Shown: positions 1-8,377, numbered from the stretch's first letter. The stretch is 64,000 bases of DNA from Nocardioides sp. Kera G14 (GCF_020715565.1 NZ_CP085839.1:868001-932000), one strand, 5' to 3'. Numbers and translations: made by a program. The notes: generated by a model from the letters alone, not told the origin.

Positions 1-45
1 GAGCTGCCCCGACTTCCTGAGCTGTCCGAGGCGGTGGCCGCATGA
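1..45 (+). CDS. 3' end of an upstream gene, probably the ECF transporter T component
   Basis: Only the last 14 codons and the TGA stop are present. The stop overlaps the ATG of the following ATPase gene (ATGA), so the two are translationally coupled. In ECF operons the gene before a fused ATPase and an S component is usually the transmembrane T component. The identity is inferred from position only. Confidence 0.45.
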   Translation, partial: ELPRLPELSEAVAA

Positions 46-1664
46 TCGAACTGCGCCACGTCTCCGTCGCCCTGCCGGACCGACCGGCCCCGGTCCTCGA
101 CGGCGTCGACCTCACGATCGCGGCGGGCGAGCTCGTCGTGCTCGCCGGCCCGACGGGCGCCGGCAAGTCGACGCTGCTCGGCGTCGTGAGCGGACTGGTG
201 CCGCGGTTCACCGGCGGATCACTCACCGGGGACGTTCTCCTCGACGGTGTCTCGATCCTGCACGCCCCGCCCCGGGAGCGGGCCGAGGTGATCGGTGTCG
301 TCGGCCAGGATCCGGTCGCAGGCTTCGTCACCGACACGGTCGATGAGGAGCTGGCCTACGGCATGGAGCAGCTCGGCCTCGCACCGTCGGCCATGCGTCG
401 ACGGGTCGAGGAGACCCTTGATCTGCTGGGGATCGCGGAGCTTCGCACCCGCGATCTCCGCACCCTGAGCGGCGGCCAGCAACAGCGGGTCGCGCTCGGC
501 TCCGTGCTCACCATGCATCCGCGACTCCTCGTGCTCGACGAGCCGACCTCGGCCCTCGACCCCACCGCCGCTGAGGACGTCCTCGCCACGGTGAGCCGCC
601 TCGTCGAAGACGTCGGCGTCAGCGTCCTGATGGCCGAGCACCGCCTCGAGCGGGTCGTCCCCTTCGCCGACCGCATCGCGTTGCTGCGCGGAGACGGTCG
701 GCTTGAGATCGGGGACCCCGCCGAGGTACTCGCAACCTCGCCCGTCGCCCCGCCGCTCGTCGAGCTCGGTCGTCTCCTTGACCTCGATCCCCTCCCGTTG
801 ACCGTGCGCGAGGCCAGGAAAGCCGTGCGGGCGGGTTGGGAAGGGGGCGCCGCGCGAGTTCCGCAGCGAGCGGAGCGAGCGAGGATGTCTGAGATAGCGG
901 CGCCCCCTTCCCAAGCTGATCGCACGGCGGAGGCGAAGGCTCTACGCGTCGTGAGGGGCGCGACCGAGGTGCTGAAGGGCCTGGACCTGATACTCCGAGC
1001 CGGGGAGATCGCTGCGCTCATGGGCCGCAACGGCTCCGGCAAGTCCACACTGCTCTGGACCCTCCAGGGCTCCCAGGCGCGGAGGGCAGGCAGTGTCGAG
1101 ATCGACGGGACCGATCCGGCCGCAGTGAAGCCCGAGCAGCGCCGCCGACTCGTCGGGCTGCTGCCGCAGACGGCGAGCGACCTGCTCTACCTCGAGACGG
1201 TGGCGGAGGAGTGCGCGGACGGTGGTCCGAAGACGCGCGAGCTCCTCGACCGGCTCGTGCCGGGGATCGACGACGACACGCATCCGCGCGACCTCTCCGA
1301 GGGACAGCAGCTGGCCCTCGCCCTCGCGCTCGTCCTCGCCGGTGATCCGCCCGTGATCCTCCTCGACGAGCCCACACGTGGCCTCGACTACGCCGCCAAG
1401 TCGGCGCTCGCCGACATCCTCCACAGCCTCGCGGCTGAGGGGCGGAGCGTGCTCGTGGCCACGCACGACGTGGAGTTCGCCGCCCACATCGCCGACCGGG
1501 TCCTCGTCCTCGCCGAGGGCGAGCTCATCAGCGACGGCCCGGCACACGCGGTCCTGACCGAGAGCCCCGCGTTCGCCCCTCAGGTCACCAAGGTCCTCGG
1601 CGCTCCCTGGCTCACCGTCGAGGACGTACGCCGCGCGCTCGAGGCAGAAGGCGCACCGGCATGA
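42..1664 (+). CDS. ECF-type ABC transporter, fused double ATPase subunit
   Basis: This 540-residue protein has two ABC ATPase domains in one chain, the arrangement seen in fused EcfA/YkoD-type proteins that power vitamin or metal import. Domain 1 has Walker A GPTGAGKS (about residues 36-43), signature LSGGQ (about 142) and Walker B LLVLDEP. Domain 2 has Walker A GRNGSGKS (about 328-335), a modified signature LSEGQ and ILLDEP. The gene starts inside the stop of the preceding gene, and its own stop overlaps the ATG of the S-component gene, so it is the middle of an operon. About 26 residues of the linker (roughly 265-291) are encoded by an inverted-repeat element listed separately. The substrate is not evident. 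Confidence 0.88.
   Translation: MIELRHVSVALPDRPAPVLDGVDLTIAAGELVVLAGPTGAGKSTLLGVVSGLVPRFTGGSLTGDVLLDGVSILHAPPRERAEVIGVVGQDPVAGFVTDTVDEELAYGMEQLGLAPSAMRRRVEETLDLLGIAELRTRDLRTLSGGQQQRVALGSVLTMHPRLLVLDEPTSALDPTAAEDVLATVSRLVEDVGVSVLMAEHRLERVVPFADRIALLRGDGRLEIGDPAEVLATSPVAPPLVELGRLLDLDPLPLTVREARKAVRAGWEGGAARVPQRAERARMSEIAAPPSQADRTAEAKALRVVRGATEVLKGLDLILRAGEIAALMGRNGSGKSTLLWTLQGSQARRAGSVEIDGTDPAAVKPEQRRRLVGLLPQTASDLLYLETVAEECADGGPKTRELLDRLVPGIDDDTHPRDLSEGQQLALALALVLAGDPPVILLDEPTRGLDYAAKSALADILHSLAAEGRSVLVATHDVEFAAHIADRVLVLAEGELISDGPAHAVLTESPAFAPQVTKVLGAPWLTVEDVRRALEAEGAPA
836..914. repeat. Palindromic element with 18-bp perfect inverted repeats inside a coding region
   Basis: The arm TTGGGAAGGGGGCGCCGC at 836-853 is exactly repeated in inverted orientation at 897-914, with a 43-bp spacer rich in GCGAGC and GGAGCGAGC runs. 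The 79-bp unit is translated in frame in the linker between the two ATPase domains. It looks like a small REP or MITE-type insertion that kept the frame open. I see no clear target-site duplication and no second copy in the window. Confidence 0.75.
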
Positions 1665-2473
1665 CGAGGATGATCCGCCTCTCGGCCCGGAGCGCCTTCA
1701 CGATCGCGATCGCCAGCATCTTCGGCCTGATCACGCTCGCCTGGCCGCTCCTGGTCAACCGCGCGGACGGCCAGTTGGTGCAGCCGCCCTGGGTCTTCAT
1801 GCTGCTGCTGCCGATCGTCGTGCTCGTCGTCGTCGCCGAGCTGAGCGAGGATGGCCTCGACGCGCGTGCGCTGGCCATCCTCGGGGTCCTGAGCGCCGTG
1901 GATGCCATCCTCCGTGGCCTGAGTGCAGGGACAGCAGGCGTGGAGTTCGTCTTCTTCCTGATCATCCTCGGAGGGCGGGTCTACGGTCCCGCGTTCGGGT
2001 TCGTGCTCGGCTGCACGAGCCTCTTCGCCAGCGCGCTGCTCACCGCGGGCGTCGGGCCTTGGCTGCCGTACCAGATGCTCTGCTCGGCGTGGATCGGCCT
2101 CGGCGCCGGCCTGCTCCCGCGTCGGATCACCGGCCGGGTGGAGATCGCCGTGCTGGCGGCGTACGGCGTCGTCGTCTCGTTCCTCTACGGGTTGCTGCTC
2201 AACCTGCAGGGCTGGCCGATGCTGGCGGGGGTGTCGGTGCCGGGGCATCACGAGCCGCTCGCGTTCGACCCGAGCGCGAGTTTCGCGACCAACGTCGTGA
2301 CCTTCCTGCGCTACACGCTCGTCACCTCGACGACCAGCTACGACCTGATGCGTGCGCTGACCACCGCTGTCGCGATCGTCGTGCTGGGCGGCGCGGTGAT
2401 GACGACGCTGCGCCGTGCCGCCCGGCGGGCGACGGTGACCGGCGAGATCAGGGACGCTGCGCCGGCGCGTTGA
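1661..2473 (+). CDS. ECF transporter substrate-binding (S) component, membrane protein
   Basis: The 270-residue protein is mostly hydrophobic, with about six predicted membrane segments, the build of an ECF S component that binds the substrate and docks on the T/ATPase module. A glycine- and aromatic-rich stretch around residues 100-140 (RVYGPAFGFVLG, then VGPWLPYQM) is typical of these proteins. Its ATG overlaps the ATPase stop. Its last 26 bases overlap the end of the convergent hydrolase gene. The substrate is unassigned; a vitamin or cobalt-related compound is likely from family knowledge only. Confidence 0.75.
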   Translation: MTRMIRLSARSAFTIAIASIFGLITLAWPLLVNRADGQLVQPPWVFMLLLPIVVLVVVAELSEDGLDARALAILGVLSAVDAILRGLSAGTAGVEFVFFLIILGGRVYGPAFGFVLGCTSLFASALLTAGVGPWLPYQMLCSAWIGLGAGLLPRRITGRVEIAVLAAYGVVVSFLYGLLLNLQGWPMLAGVSVPGHHEPLAFDPSASFATNVVTFLRYTLVTSTTSYDLMRALTTAVAIVVLGGAVMTTLRRAARRATVTGEIRDAAPAR

Positions 2474-3380
2474 CTCGCGCGACGAAGTCCACCAGCAGCC
2501 GGTGTACCCGGTCGGGCTGCTCGAGCGGGATGAAGTGCGACGCCCGCAGCTCGAGGACCTCGGCGTCGGCGAGCTGAGCGGCGGCCGATGCCATTCGACG
2601 CGAGGACGACAGCAGGTCGAACGTGCCGCCGACGAACTGCACGGGCACCTTGATCCGGCGCAGCGAGGCGAAGCGGTGGTCGGCCGAGCGCAGCGCGAGG
2701 TGGAAGTACCAGTCGACCGGGGTGGTCAGGAACTCCGCCAGCGCCAGCGCCGCGAGCTCGGTGTCGGCCATCCGGCCGATCAGCCCAGTGCGGGAGATGG
2801 CATGGATGGTCCACTCGCTGATCGGCAGGCGGCGCGTCAACGGGGACAGCAGGGGACCGACCCGACGCAGCGAACGCGACCAGGACTGCGCGACGATGCG
2901 GGTCACGGGGGCCGGGATGCCCAGCGGCCCGAGCAGACCGGCGAAGACGTTGCCCGGCACGCCCGCGACGGCGAAGAGGCCGGAGACCCTCTCTGGGTGG
3001 GCGGCCGCGAGCTCGAACATGGTGTTGACGCCCATCGACCAGCCGACGAGGACGGTCTTCGTGATGCCGAAGTGGTCCATCACCGAGAGTGCGTCCTCGA
3101 CGAAGTGGTCCACGCCGACCGCGGTCGGGTCCGCCGGCCGCTCCGAGCCGCCGGTGCCGCGGTGGTTCCACGAGACGACCCGCACCTCGCAGTCGGACGA
3201 CAGCAGTGCCGGCCACGACCAGGCCGTGGTCGCCAGGCCGTTGCAGAGGACGACCGTCGGCCCGTCGATGCGGCCGTCGGGATCGTTCGTCCAGGCGCGC
3301 AGGACCGTGCCGTCATCGGACAGGACGTCGTAGTAGGCGATCGGGGAGGCGGCTGCGGTGGCCGAGGGTGGAGTCCGCAT
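2448..3380 (-). CDS. Alpha/beta hydrolase
   Basis: This 310-residue alpha/beta-fold hydrolase has an oxyanion-side segment VVLCNG near residue 44, SWNHRGTGGS, nucleophile elbow GWSMG and the C-terminal ASHFIPLEQP that supplies the catalytic His. LVGWSMGVNTMFELA resembles the haloperoxidase/epoxide hydrolase-like branch, but the substrate cannot be told. The ATG at 3380 has a weak -10-like CAGAAT 6 nt upstream and no Shine-Dalgarno, consistent with a leaderless mRNA. The 3' end overlaps the convergent ECF gene. Confidence 0.85.
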   Translation of the reverse strand: MRTPPSATAAASPIAYYDVLSDDGTVLRAWTNDPDGRIDGPTVVLCNGLATTAWSWPALLSSDCEVRVVSWNHRGTGGSERPADPTAVGVDHFVEDALSVMDHFGITKTVLVGWSMGVNTMFELAAAHPERVSGLFAVAGVPGNVFAGLLGPLGIPAPVTRIVAQSWSRSLRRVGPLLSPLTRRLPISEWTIHAISRTGLIGRMADTELAALALAEFLTTPVDWYFHLALRSADHRFASLRRIKVPVQFVGGTFDLLSSSRRMASAAAQLADAEVLELRASHFIPLEQPDRVHRLLVDFVARVNAPAQRP

Positions 3381-3407
3381 GCACCGATTCTGCCTGACGG
3401 AACCACG

Positions 3408-4265
3408 TCAGTCGACGAGGGTCTCACGGCCCGAGCGGGTCATGCCGACGCTCGCGGCCACCACGCACGCGATGGCGAGCCACTGCAGCAGCGACAGGGA
3501 TTCGCCGATCACGGCGAAGGCGGCCAGCGCGGCTGCCGCTGGGTCGAGTGAGACGAGCACGCCGAAGATGACGGGGGACAGGCTGCGCAGCGCGAACATC
3601 TCCGCCGAGTACGGCACCACGGAGGACAGCAGCCCGACCGCTGCGCCGATCAGCCAGATCCGCGTGCTGCCGAGGTCGCCCAGATGGCCGCCGCCGACGA
3701 GGACCGGCGAGAGGCAGAGGAGGGCGACGGCCGAGGCGATGGCCAGACCGTCGACGCCGGACCAGGCCCGGCCGATGCGTGCGGTCAGGAGGATGTACGT
3801 CGCCCACAGGGCTCCCGCCGCGACCGCGAAGAGGACGCCGGCGACTGTCAGGTCACCCGGCTCGAAGCCCAGCAGGGCCACGCCGACGGCCGCGAGTCCG
3901 ATCCAGATCAGGTCGGCCGGGCGGTGCGACTTCAGGACGGCGAGGGTCAGCGGCCCGGCGAGCTCGATGGTGATCGCGATGCCCAGCGGGATCCGCTCGA
4001 ACGACTGGTAGATCGCCCAGTTCATCGCGCCGAGAGTGACGCCGAGGGCGAGGACCGGCCAGAGGTCCGGCCAGCGCCTGCCGCGGATGGTCGGCCGCGC
4101 CCAGGCCAACAGCACGACCGTCGAGGTGGCCAACCTCAGCCACACCACCGTCGTCGGGGAGATCTCGTCGAAGAGGGACTTCCCGATCGCCGCGCCGAGT
4201 TGCACCGAGACGACGCCGAGGATGACGAGGCCGACCGGACCGAGTGAGCGAGGGGCGGCGGGCAC
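3408..4265 (-). CDS. EamA/DMT family transporter (RhtA-like exporter)
   Basis: The 285-residue protein has about ten hydrophobic helices arranged as two EamA repeats (roughly residues 10-135 and 150-280). The RhtA-like features are the N-terminal GAAIGKSLFDEISP segment and AEMFALRSLSPVIFGVL in the second repeat. Relatives export amino acids such as threonine and homoserine or related metabolites. It starts with GTG at 4265, preceded at 6 nt by TAGCGT, so it is probably leaderless. It is separated from the next minus-strand gene by 44 bases. Confidence 0.85.
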   Translation of the reverse strand: MPAAPRSLGPVGLVILGVVSVQLGAAIGKSLFDEISPTTVVWLRLATSTVVLLAWARPTIRGRRWPDLWPVLALGVTLGAMNWAIYQSFERIPLGIAITIELAGPLTLAVLKSHRPADLIWIGLAAVGVALLGFEPGDLTVAGVLFAVAAGALWATYILLTARIGRAWSGVDGLAIASAVALLCLSPVLVGGGHLGDLGSTRIWLIGAAVGLLSSVVPYSAEMFALRSLSPVIFGVLVSLDPAAAALAAFAVIGESLSLLQWLAIACVVAASVGMTRSGRETLVD

Positions 4266-4271
4266 GGAGTG

Positions 4272-4277
4272 ACGCTA
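4272..4277 (-). promoter_or_regulatory. Putative -10 box TAGCGT for leaderless EamA gene
   Basis: TAGCGT on the minus strand ends 6 nt before the GTG start at 4265, and no Shine-Dalgarno is present. Confidence 0.5.
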
Positions 4278-4309
4278 TCGCCGCGGGCCCGGCACACCGT
4301 GCGCGGCCC

Positions 4310-4801
4310 TCAGCTGAAGTCGAGGGCCGTGCACAGCCACCTGTCGTTGCGGCGCTCGAAGCGGGCAGCGATCGCACGGGACCGGTGGCCGTAGCGGACG
4401 TGCAGGCCCGCCTCCACGATCTCGTCGGTGACGAAGCAGGTGTGCACGCCGACGACGCGCGGATGCACAGCGGCGACCCGTCCCTCGCCCGGTCGGTGAC
4501 CACCGGCGCGGCCGACGAGCTCGGCACGGCGCTTCAGATCCTCGAAGACACTCGGGACGCACCACCGGACGAGCTGGCTCGAGGGCCGGTCACCACCGAC
4601 GATCTCGACCGCGGCCTGGGTGAAGCGGGTGGCCCACAGCTCCAGCTCTCGGCGCGCCGTCCGCCCGATCTCGATGACGTCAGCGCCCGCGCCGGCCCGC
4701 TCGGGACGTCGGGTGGGCACGGCCCGCCGGGGCTCCAGCGCGAGGGCGAGGGTGCCCTGCACGCTCGCGACCGGCACGGCCGGGAGACTCACGACGCTCA
4801 T
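4310..4801 (-). CDS. Rv3235-family protein
   Basis: The 163-residue protein has no membrane segment. Its conserved C-terminal half (about residues 45-163) contains GRTARRELELWATRFTQAAVEIV, a region ending in VGVHTCFVTDEIVEAGLHVRYG, and RWLCTALDF. This matches my memory of the actinobacterial Rv3235 family, whose function is unknown. The ATG at 4801 overlaps the stop of the LysM gene upstream, so the two are co-translated, and this pairing is common in actinobacteria. Confidence 0.7.
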   Translation of the reverse strand: MSVVSLPAVPVASVQGTLALALEPRRAVPTRRPERAGAGADVIEIGRTARRELELWATRFTQAAVEIVGGDRPSSQLVRWCVPSVFEDLKRRAELVGRAGGHRPGEGRVAAVHPRVVGVHTCFVTDEIVEAGLHVRYGHRSRAIAARFERRNDRWLCTALDFS

Positions 4802-5541
4802 CGCAGAGCCTCCGGCAGCTCGAGACGCATGCCCGGTGTGATGAGCGAGGGGTCCTCACCGATCACCTTGCGGTTGGCGAGATAGAGGGCATGCCACGCT
4901 CGGTCAACATCCTCGTCGCTCGCATCAGCCAATCGGCCGGCCGCGATCGTCCAGAGCGAGTCCCCGCGGCGGACGACGACTGCGCCCTCCGTCCGTTCCT
5001 GCGCCGACACCGGCCGACTCGCCGCAGGCCTCGGCGTGTCGTGCCGTGGGACTGCAGGAACGGTCTGCTTCCGGCGCTGCGGCGTCGAGCCGTGCTCCGT
5101 CAGGGCGTCGGCGTCCATCGCCCGGTCGGGATAGGGCAGGCCGGCCATCAACGCCGGCACCGCCCACTCGGGATTCCCGCCGGAGTCGGTCCCGGGTGAC
5201 GCAAGAGCCGGTGAGGCCGACGCCGCGAGGGCCGCACCGCACAGGCTCAGCACCAGTCGGCGTACGGCGACGGGAAGGCCGAGCGAGGACGACGAGGTCA
5301 GCGTCGGGGTCGATCCGAGCGACTCGAGGACCACGGCCATGACAGCAAGCCAGGCCCAGAGCAGGCAGAGGAGGAGTGCGACGGCGCAGCCGCGGACGAG
5401 CAGCTCGTCGAAGCGGAGCGGGCCGGCCGAAGGCGTGGTGATGAGGCGCCACAGAGGAGCCGCAAGGCCGGCGGCTCCGGCGGAGGCTCCGCCACCCACG
5501 CCGAGTCGGCGGAGGAGAGCAAGGGGGTTCGGCAGTCGCAT
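4798..5541 (-). CDS. LysM domain membrane protein
   Basis: The 247-residue protein has an N-terminal membrane region (two hydrophobic stretches at about residues 42-80), an Ala/Ser-rich hydrophobic segment near 90-115, a low-complexity linker, and a C-terminal LysM domain (about 190-245, with VVRRGDSLWTIAAGRL and LITPGMRLELP). LysM binds peptidoglycan, so it probably sits in the membrane with LysM facing the wall. The start is the ATG at 5541, which has AAAGGA at a good distance. A TTG eight codons upstream in the same frame has no support. It is coupled to the Rv3235-family gene by an ATGA overlap. Confidence 0.8.
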   Translation of the reverse strand: MRLPNPLALLRRLGVGGGASAGAAGLAAPLWRLITTPSAGPLRFDELLVRGCAVALLLCLLWAWLAVMAVVLESLGSTPTLTSSSSLGLPVAVRRLVLSLCGAALAASASPALASPGTDSGGNPEWAVPALMAGLPYPDRAMDADALTEHGSTPQRRKQTVPAVPRHDTPRPAASRPVSAQERTEGAVVVRRGDSLWTIAAGRLADASDEDVDRAWHALYLANRKVIGEDPSLITPGMRLELPEALR

Positions 5542-5647
5542 GGGATGTCCTTTCCCGAGAACCAATGCGTTTGCGTCCGTTTATGTATGGAACACGCGCT
5601 TTCAGTTCGGGTCAAGGGCACGCGACAGCGGCTGTGGACAACCAACC

Positions 5648-5661
5648 GACGTCCGGGACGA
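5648..5661. repeat. Copy of the GACGTCCGGGACGA interspersed repeat
   Basis: The 14-mer GACGTCCGGGACGA lies 4 bp beyond the stop of the minus-strand gene at 5666. The same core is found repeatedly at 40997-41161. Confidence 0.5.
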
Positions 5662-5665
5662 GGAG

Positions 5666-6211
5666 CTAGCGGCTCTGGATCGCCGCAAGGGTGGGGATCG
5701 GCACGAGCATCAGTTGGGCCGGCTCGCCGTAGCTGACCTCGATGAAGTCCTGCCCGACGCGGACCGGCACCCCCTCGTGACGTCCGCCGTCGGTCTGATG
5801 GAAGACGCAGTAGGACGCGGCGTCGGCGAGACGGCGTACGGCCGAAGGGAGCCGGAGCCTCGCGGCCACCGGCCAGGCGACCTCGGGCACGGCACGGCTC
5901 CCGACCGGCCTGGCCGACGTGATGACGTTGTGCCGCACGATCCATTCGGCGCCCGCGGAGTCGAGCAGGAGCCAGCCGGTCGCCACACGCTGGAGGGTGC
6001 CGGTCACCGGGCCGACGCCGGCGAGGGTGAGGGTGAGCTCGCGCCCGACCTCGGCCATCAGCCGCGAGGCGAGGGTGACATTGACGTACTCGGCCCGCGC
6101 CCGGTCCTCGATCTCCTCGGCGCGCTCCGCCGCGAAGGCGGCCCCGGCCTGTGCCTCCAGGTCATCGAGCACCCCGAAGAGGTAGCGCTCCCACGAGGCC
6201 TCTCCGGACAT
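5666..6211 (-). CDS. Conserved actinobacterial protein of unknown function
   Basis: I do not recognise a named family in this 181-residue soluble protein. It has an acidic helical N-terminus (WERYLFGVLDDLEAQ, AERAEEIEDRARAEY, about residues 7-42). A beta-rich core follows (LTLTLAGVGPVTGTLQRVA, GWLLLDSAGAEWIVRHNVI), reading like a small barrel of LSm or PRC type. No catalytic motif is evident. The ATG at 6211 has TAGGCT ending 6 nt upstream and no Shine-Dalgarno, so the gene is likely leaderless and on its own promoter. Confidence 0.75.
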   Translation of the reverse strand: MSGEASWERYLFGVLDDLEAQAGAAFAAERAEEIEDRARAEYVNVTLASRLMAEVGRELTLTLAGVGPVTGTLQRVATGWLLLDSAGAEWIVRHNVITSARPVGSRAVPEVAWPVAARLRLPSAVRRLADAASYCVFHQTDGGRHEGVPVRVGQDFIEVSYGEPAQLMLVPIPTLAAIQSR

Positions 6212-6217
6212 GGCCGC

Positions 6218-6223
6218 AGCCTA
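6218..6223 (-). promoter_or_regulatory. Putative -10 box TAGGCT for the gene starting at 6211
   Basis: TAGGCT on the minus strand ends 6 nt before the ATG at 6211. Confidence 0.5.
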
Positions 6224-6228
6224 GACGG

Positions 6229-6286
6229 GATTCGGCGGGAGGAAGGCCCGGATTCGGGGGCAGGAAAGCCCGGACTCGGCGTCAGG
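6229..6286. repeat. 22-bp tandem repeat, about 2.6 copies
   Basis: Units at 6229-6250, 6251-6272 and a partial third at 6273-6286 share GATTCGG, GGAA and GCCCG blocks with a few changes. The third unit overlaps the stop codon of tatB. The array fills most of the gap between tatB and the next gene. Confidence 0.65.
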
Positions 6287-6623
6287 TGGACTGGTCGTCG
6301 TACGGCGGGAGCTCGCCGGGGCGGAGCGGGCGCTGGCGGGGAGTGCCCTGCTTCAGCGGGCCGTCGACGCCGACGTCCTCGGCAGCGAGCTGGCTGATCT
6401 GCTTGCGGACGAAGGTGCGCGGGTCGAGGTCGGTCAGCTCGAGGTCGGCGTACTCCGGGCCCAGCTCCTCGCGGAGCTGGTCGCGCGCACCGTCGGCGAA
6501 CTTCTTGGCCTCGCGGACGAAACGGCCTGCCTGCTTGGCGAACTCCGGCAGCTTGTCGGGCCCGAACACGAGGATCGCCACGAAGGCGATCACTGCCAGC
6601 TCAGGCAGCCCGATTCCGAACAC
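6282..6623 (-). CDS. tatB: Sec-independent protein translocase TatB
   Basis: The 113-residue protein has the TatA/B signature: MFGIGLPELAVIAFVAILVFGPDKLPE, one membrane helix at about residues 5-20, then an amphipathic helix and a charged C-terminal tail. The Glu at residue 8 and the FGPDKLP hinge are typical of TatB. TatB works with TatC to recognise twin-arginine substrates. It starts with GTG at 6623, preceded by TAGAGT at 6 nt, so it is probably leaderless. Its neighbours (mrp, DUF1003 and MgtE-N genes) match the M. tuberculosis Rv1224-Rv1232c region in content. Confidence 0.9.
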   Translation of the reverse strand: MFGIGLPELAVIAFVAILVFGPDKLPEFAKQAGRFVREAKKFADGARDQLREELGPEYADLELTDLDPRTFVRKQISQLAAEDVGVDGPLKQGTPRQRPLRPGELPPYDDQST

Positions 6624-6629
6624 GGGTGA

Positions 6630-6635
6630 ACTCTA
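6630..6635 (-). promoter_or_regulatory. Putative -10 box TAGAGT for tatB
   Basis: TAGAGT on the minus strand ends 6 nt before the GTG start of tatB. Confidence 0.5.
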
Positions 6636-6638
6636 GGG

Positions 6639-7811
6639 CTAGAACTTCGAGGTGGGGGTGAGACCCAGCTGAAGACCTGCCAAGCCTCGGCCACGTCCGG
6701 TGAGCTTCTCTGCGACCCGGTTGATCTCGACGGCGGCGGGGGCGGTGGGGTCCGCCTCGATGACGGGCTTGCCCGCGTCGCCGCCCTCGCGGAGCGACAT
6801 CTCGAGCGGGATCTGGCCCAGCAGCGGCACGTCGGCACCGAAGCGCTGGGAGAGCGTCGCCGCGACGCGCTCGCCGCCGCCGGTGCCGAAGATCTCGATC
6901 CGGTGCTCCTTGCCCTCAGCCGTGCAGTGCGGGCAGGGGAGGTAGGCCATGTTCTCGATGACGCCGACGACGCGCTGGTGCATCATCTCGGCCATCGTGC
7001 CGGCGCGCTCGGCGACCTCGGCGGCGGCCTCCTGCGGGGTGGTCACGACGACCACCTCGGCGTTGGGGAGGTACTGACCCAGCGAGATGGCAGTGTCACC
7101 GGTGCCGGGAGGCATGTCGAGGAGGAGGGCGTCGAGGTCACCCCAGTAGACGTCGGCGAGCATCTGACGCAGGGCGCGGTCGAGCATCGGGCCGCGCCAG
7201 GCGATGACCTGGTCGCGGCGGGGCTTGAGCATGCCGATCGAGATCACCGAGACGCCCGACGGGGTCGGGACGGGCATGATCAGGTCGTCGACCTGGGTCG
7301 GGCGGGAGTCCGCGACACCGAGCATGGCGGGGATCGAGTGGCCGTAGATGTCGGCGTCGACGACACCGACCTTGAGGCCCTGCTTCGCCATGGCGACGGC
7401 CAGGTTGACCGTGGTGGAGGACTTGCCGACGCCGCCCTTGCCGGACGCGATCGCGAAGACGCGGGTCAGCGAGCCCGGCTGGGCGAAGGGGATCTCACGC
7501 TGTGCGGCACCGCCGGAGAGCATGTTGCGCATCTCCGAGCGCTGCTCATCCGACATGACGCCCAGCTCGAGGTTGACCGACGTGACACCGGGGACGGCGC
7601 CGACAGCGGCGTTGACGTCGCGGTTGATCGTGTCCTTGAGCGGGCAGCCGGCGACGGTCAGCAGCACCTTGGTGTCGACGACACCGGCCTCGGAGACCGT
7701 CACGGACTCGACCATGCCGAGCTCGGTGATCGGACGCTTGATCTCCGGATCGTTGACGGTCGCCAGTGCAGCCTGGACGCGCTCGAGAAGGGTGGTGCTC
7801 GCCGTACTCAC
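6639..7811 (-). CDS. mrp: Mrp/NBP35 family iron-sulfur cluster carrier ATPase
   Basis: The 390-residue protein has an N-terminal MIP18/DUF59 domain (about residues 8-85) followed by a MinD-like P-loop domain with GKGGVGKS at about 124-131. A PCPHC motif near residue 268 supplies the CxxC that binds the transferable Fe-S cluster. Such proteins help load clusters on apo-proteins in the cytosol. A TTG at 7820 is in frame, but I prefer the GTG at 7811 because TAGGCT ends 8 nt before it and no Shine-Dalgarno supports either start. The N-terminus VSTASTTLLERVQAAL also fits relatives. Confidence 0.92.
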   Translation of the reverse strand: MSTASTTLLERVQAALATVNDPEIKRPITELGMVESVTVSEAGVVDTKVLLTVAGCPLKDTINRDVNAAVGAVPGVTSVNLELGVMSDEQRSEMRNMLSGGAAQREIPFAQPGSLTRVFAIASGKGGVGKSSTTVNLAVAMAKQGLKVGVVDADIYGHSIPAMLGVADSRPTQVDDLIMPVPTPSGVSVISIGMLKPRRDQVIAWRGPMLDRALRQMLADVYWGDLDALLLDMPPGTGDTAISLGQYLPNAEVVVVTTPQEAAAEVAERAGTMAEMMHQRVVGVIENMAYLPCPHCTAEGKEHRIEIFGTGGGERVAATLSQRFGADVPLLGQIPLEMSLREGGDAGKPVIEADPTAPAAVEINRVAEKLTGRGRGLAGLQLGLTPTSKF

Positions 7812-7819
7812 AAAGGACA

Positions 7820-7825
7820 AGCCTA
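7820..7825 (-). promoter_or_regulatory. Putative -10 box TAGGCT for mrp
   Basis: TAGGCT on the minus strand overlaps the stop codon of the DUF1003 gene and ends 8 nt before the GTG at 7811, supporting that start. Confidence 0.45.
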
Positions 7826-8377
7826 CGCGGCGGGACCGTCGTTGCCCTCGTCGGCGTCTCGCTCGTCGTCGCGCTCCTCCAGATCGGAGAGCAGCGAGCG
7901 GAGCTCGGAGCGGACGAAGTCGCGGGTCGCGACCTCGCCGAGCGCCATCCGGAGGGAGGCGACCTCACGGGCGAGGAACTCCATGTCGGCCTGTGCCTGG
8001 GCGTTGACCCGGCGGTCCTGCTCAGCGATGACGCGGTCCCGGTCCTCCTGGCGGTTCTGCGCGAGGAGGATGAGAGGGGCGGCGTACGACGCCTGCAGGG
8101 ACAGCACGAGGGTCAGGAAGATGAAGGGGTAGTCGTCGAACTTGAGCGGCGTCAGGTTGACGATCACCCAGGTGATGACGAACGCGGTCATCCAGAGCAG
8201 GAAGCGCGCGGTGCCCATGTAGCGCGCGAACTTCTCGGCGAAGACGCCGAACGCGTCGGCGCGGAAGGTCGGCCGCTGCATGAGCGGCCGCTTGACCTCG
8301 CGCGGAGTATCGAGGCGGGGACGGGGCGCGGACTCCTTGGCGGAGGCCATCGCCTTGTCCAGAGACCTGTTAGCCAT
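7823..8377 (-). CDS. DUF1003 membrane protein
   Basis: The 184-residue protein carries a DUF1003 domain with two membrane helices (about residues 58-76 and 86-108), YPFIFLTLVLSLQASYAAPLILLAQNRQ and the family's charged RQEDRDR stretch, followed by a likely coiled coil. Function is unknown. Its ATG at 8377 lies 8 bases inside the upstream MgtE-N/CBS gene, so the two are translated together. The pair is conserved in actinobacteria next to mrp. Confidence 0.88.
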   Translation of the reverse strand: MANRSLDKAMASAKESAPRPRLDTPREVKRPLMQRPTFRADAFGVFAEKFARYMGTARFLLWMTAFVITWVIVNLTPLKFDDYPFIFLTLVLSLQASYAAPLILLAQNRQEDRDRVIAEQDRRVNAQAQADMEFLAREVASLRMALGEVATRDFVRSELRSLLSDLEERDDERDADEGNDGPAA

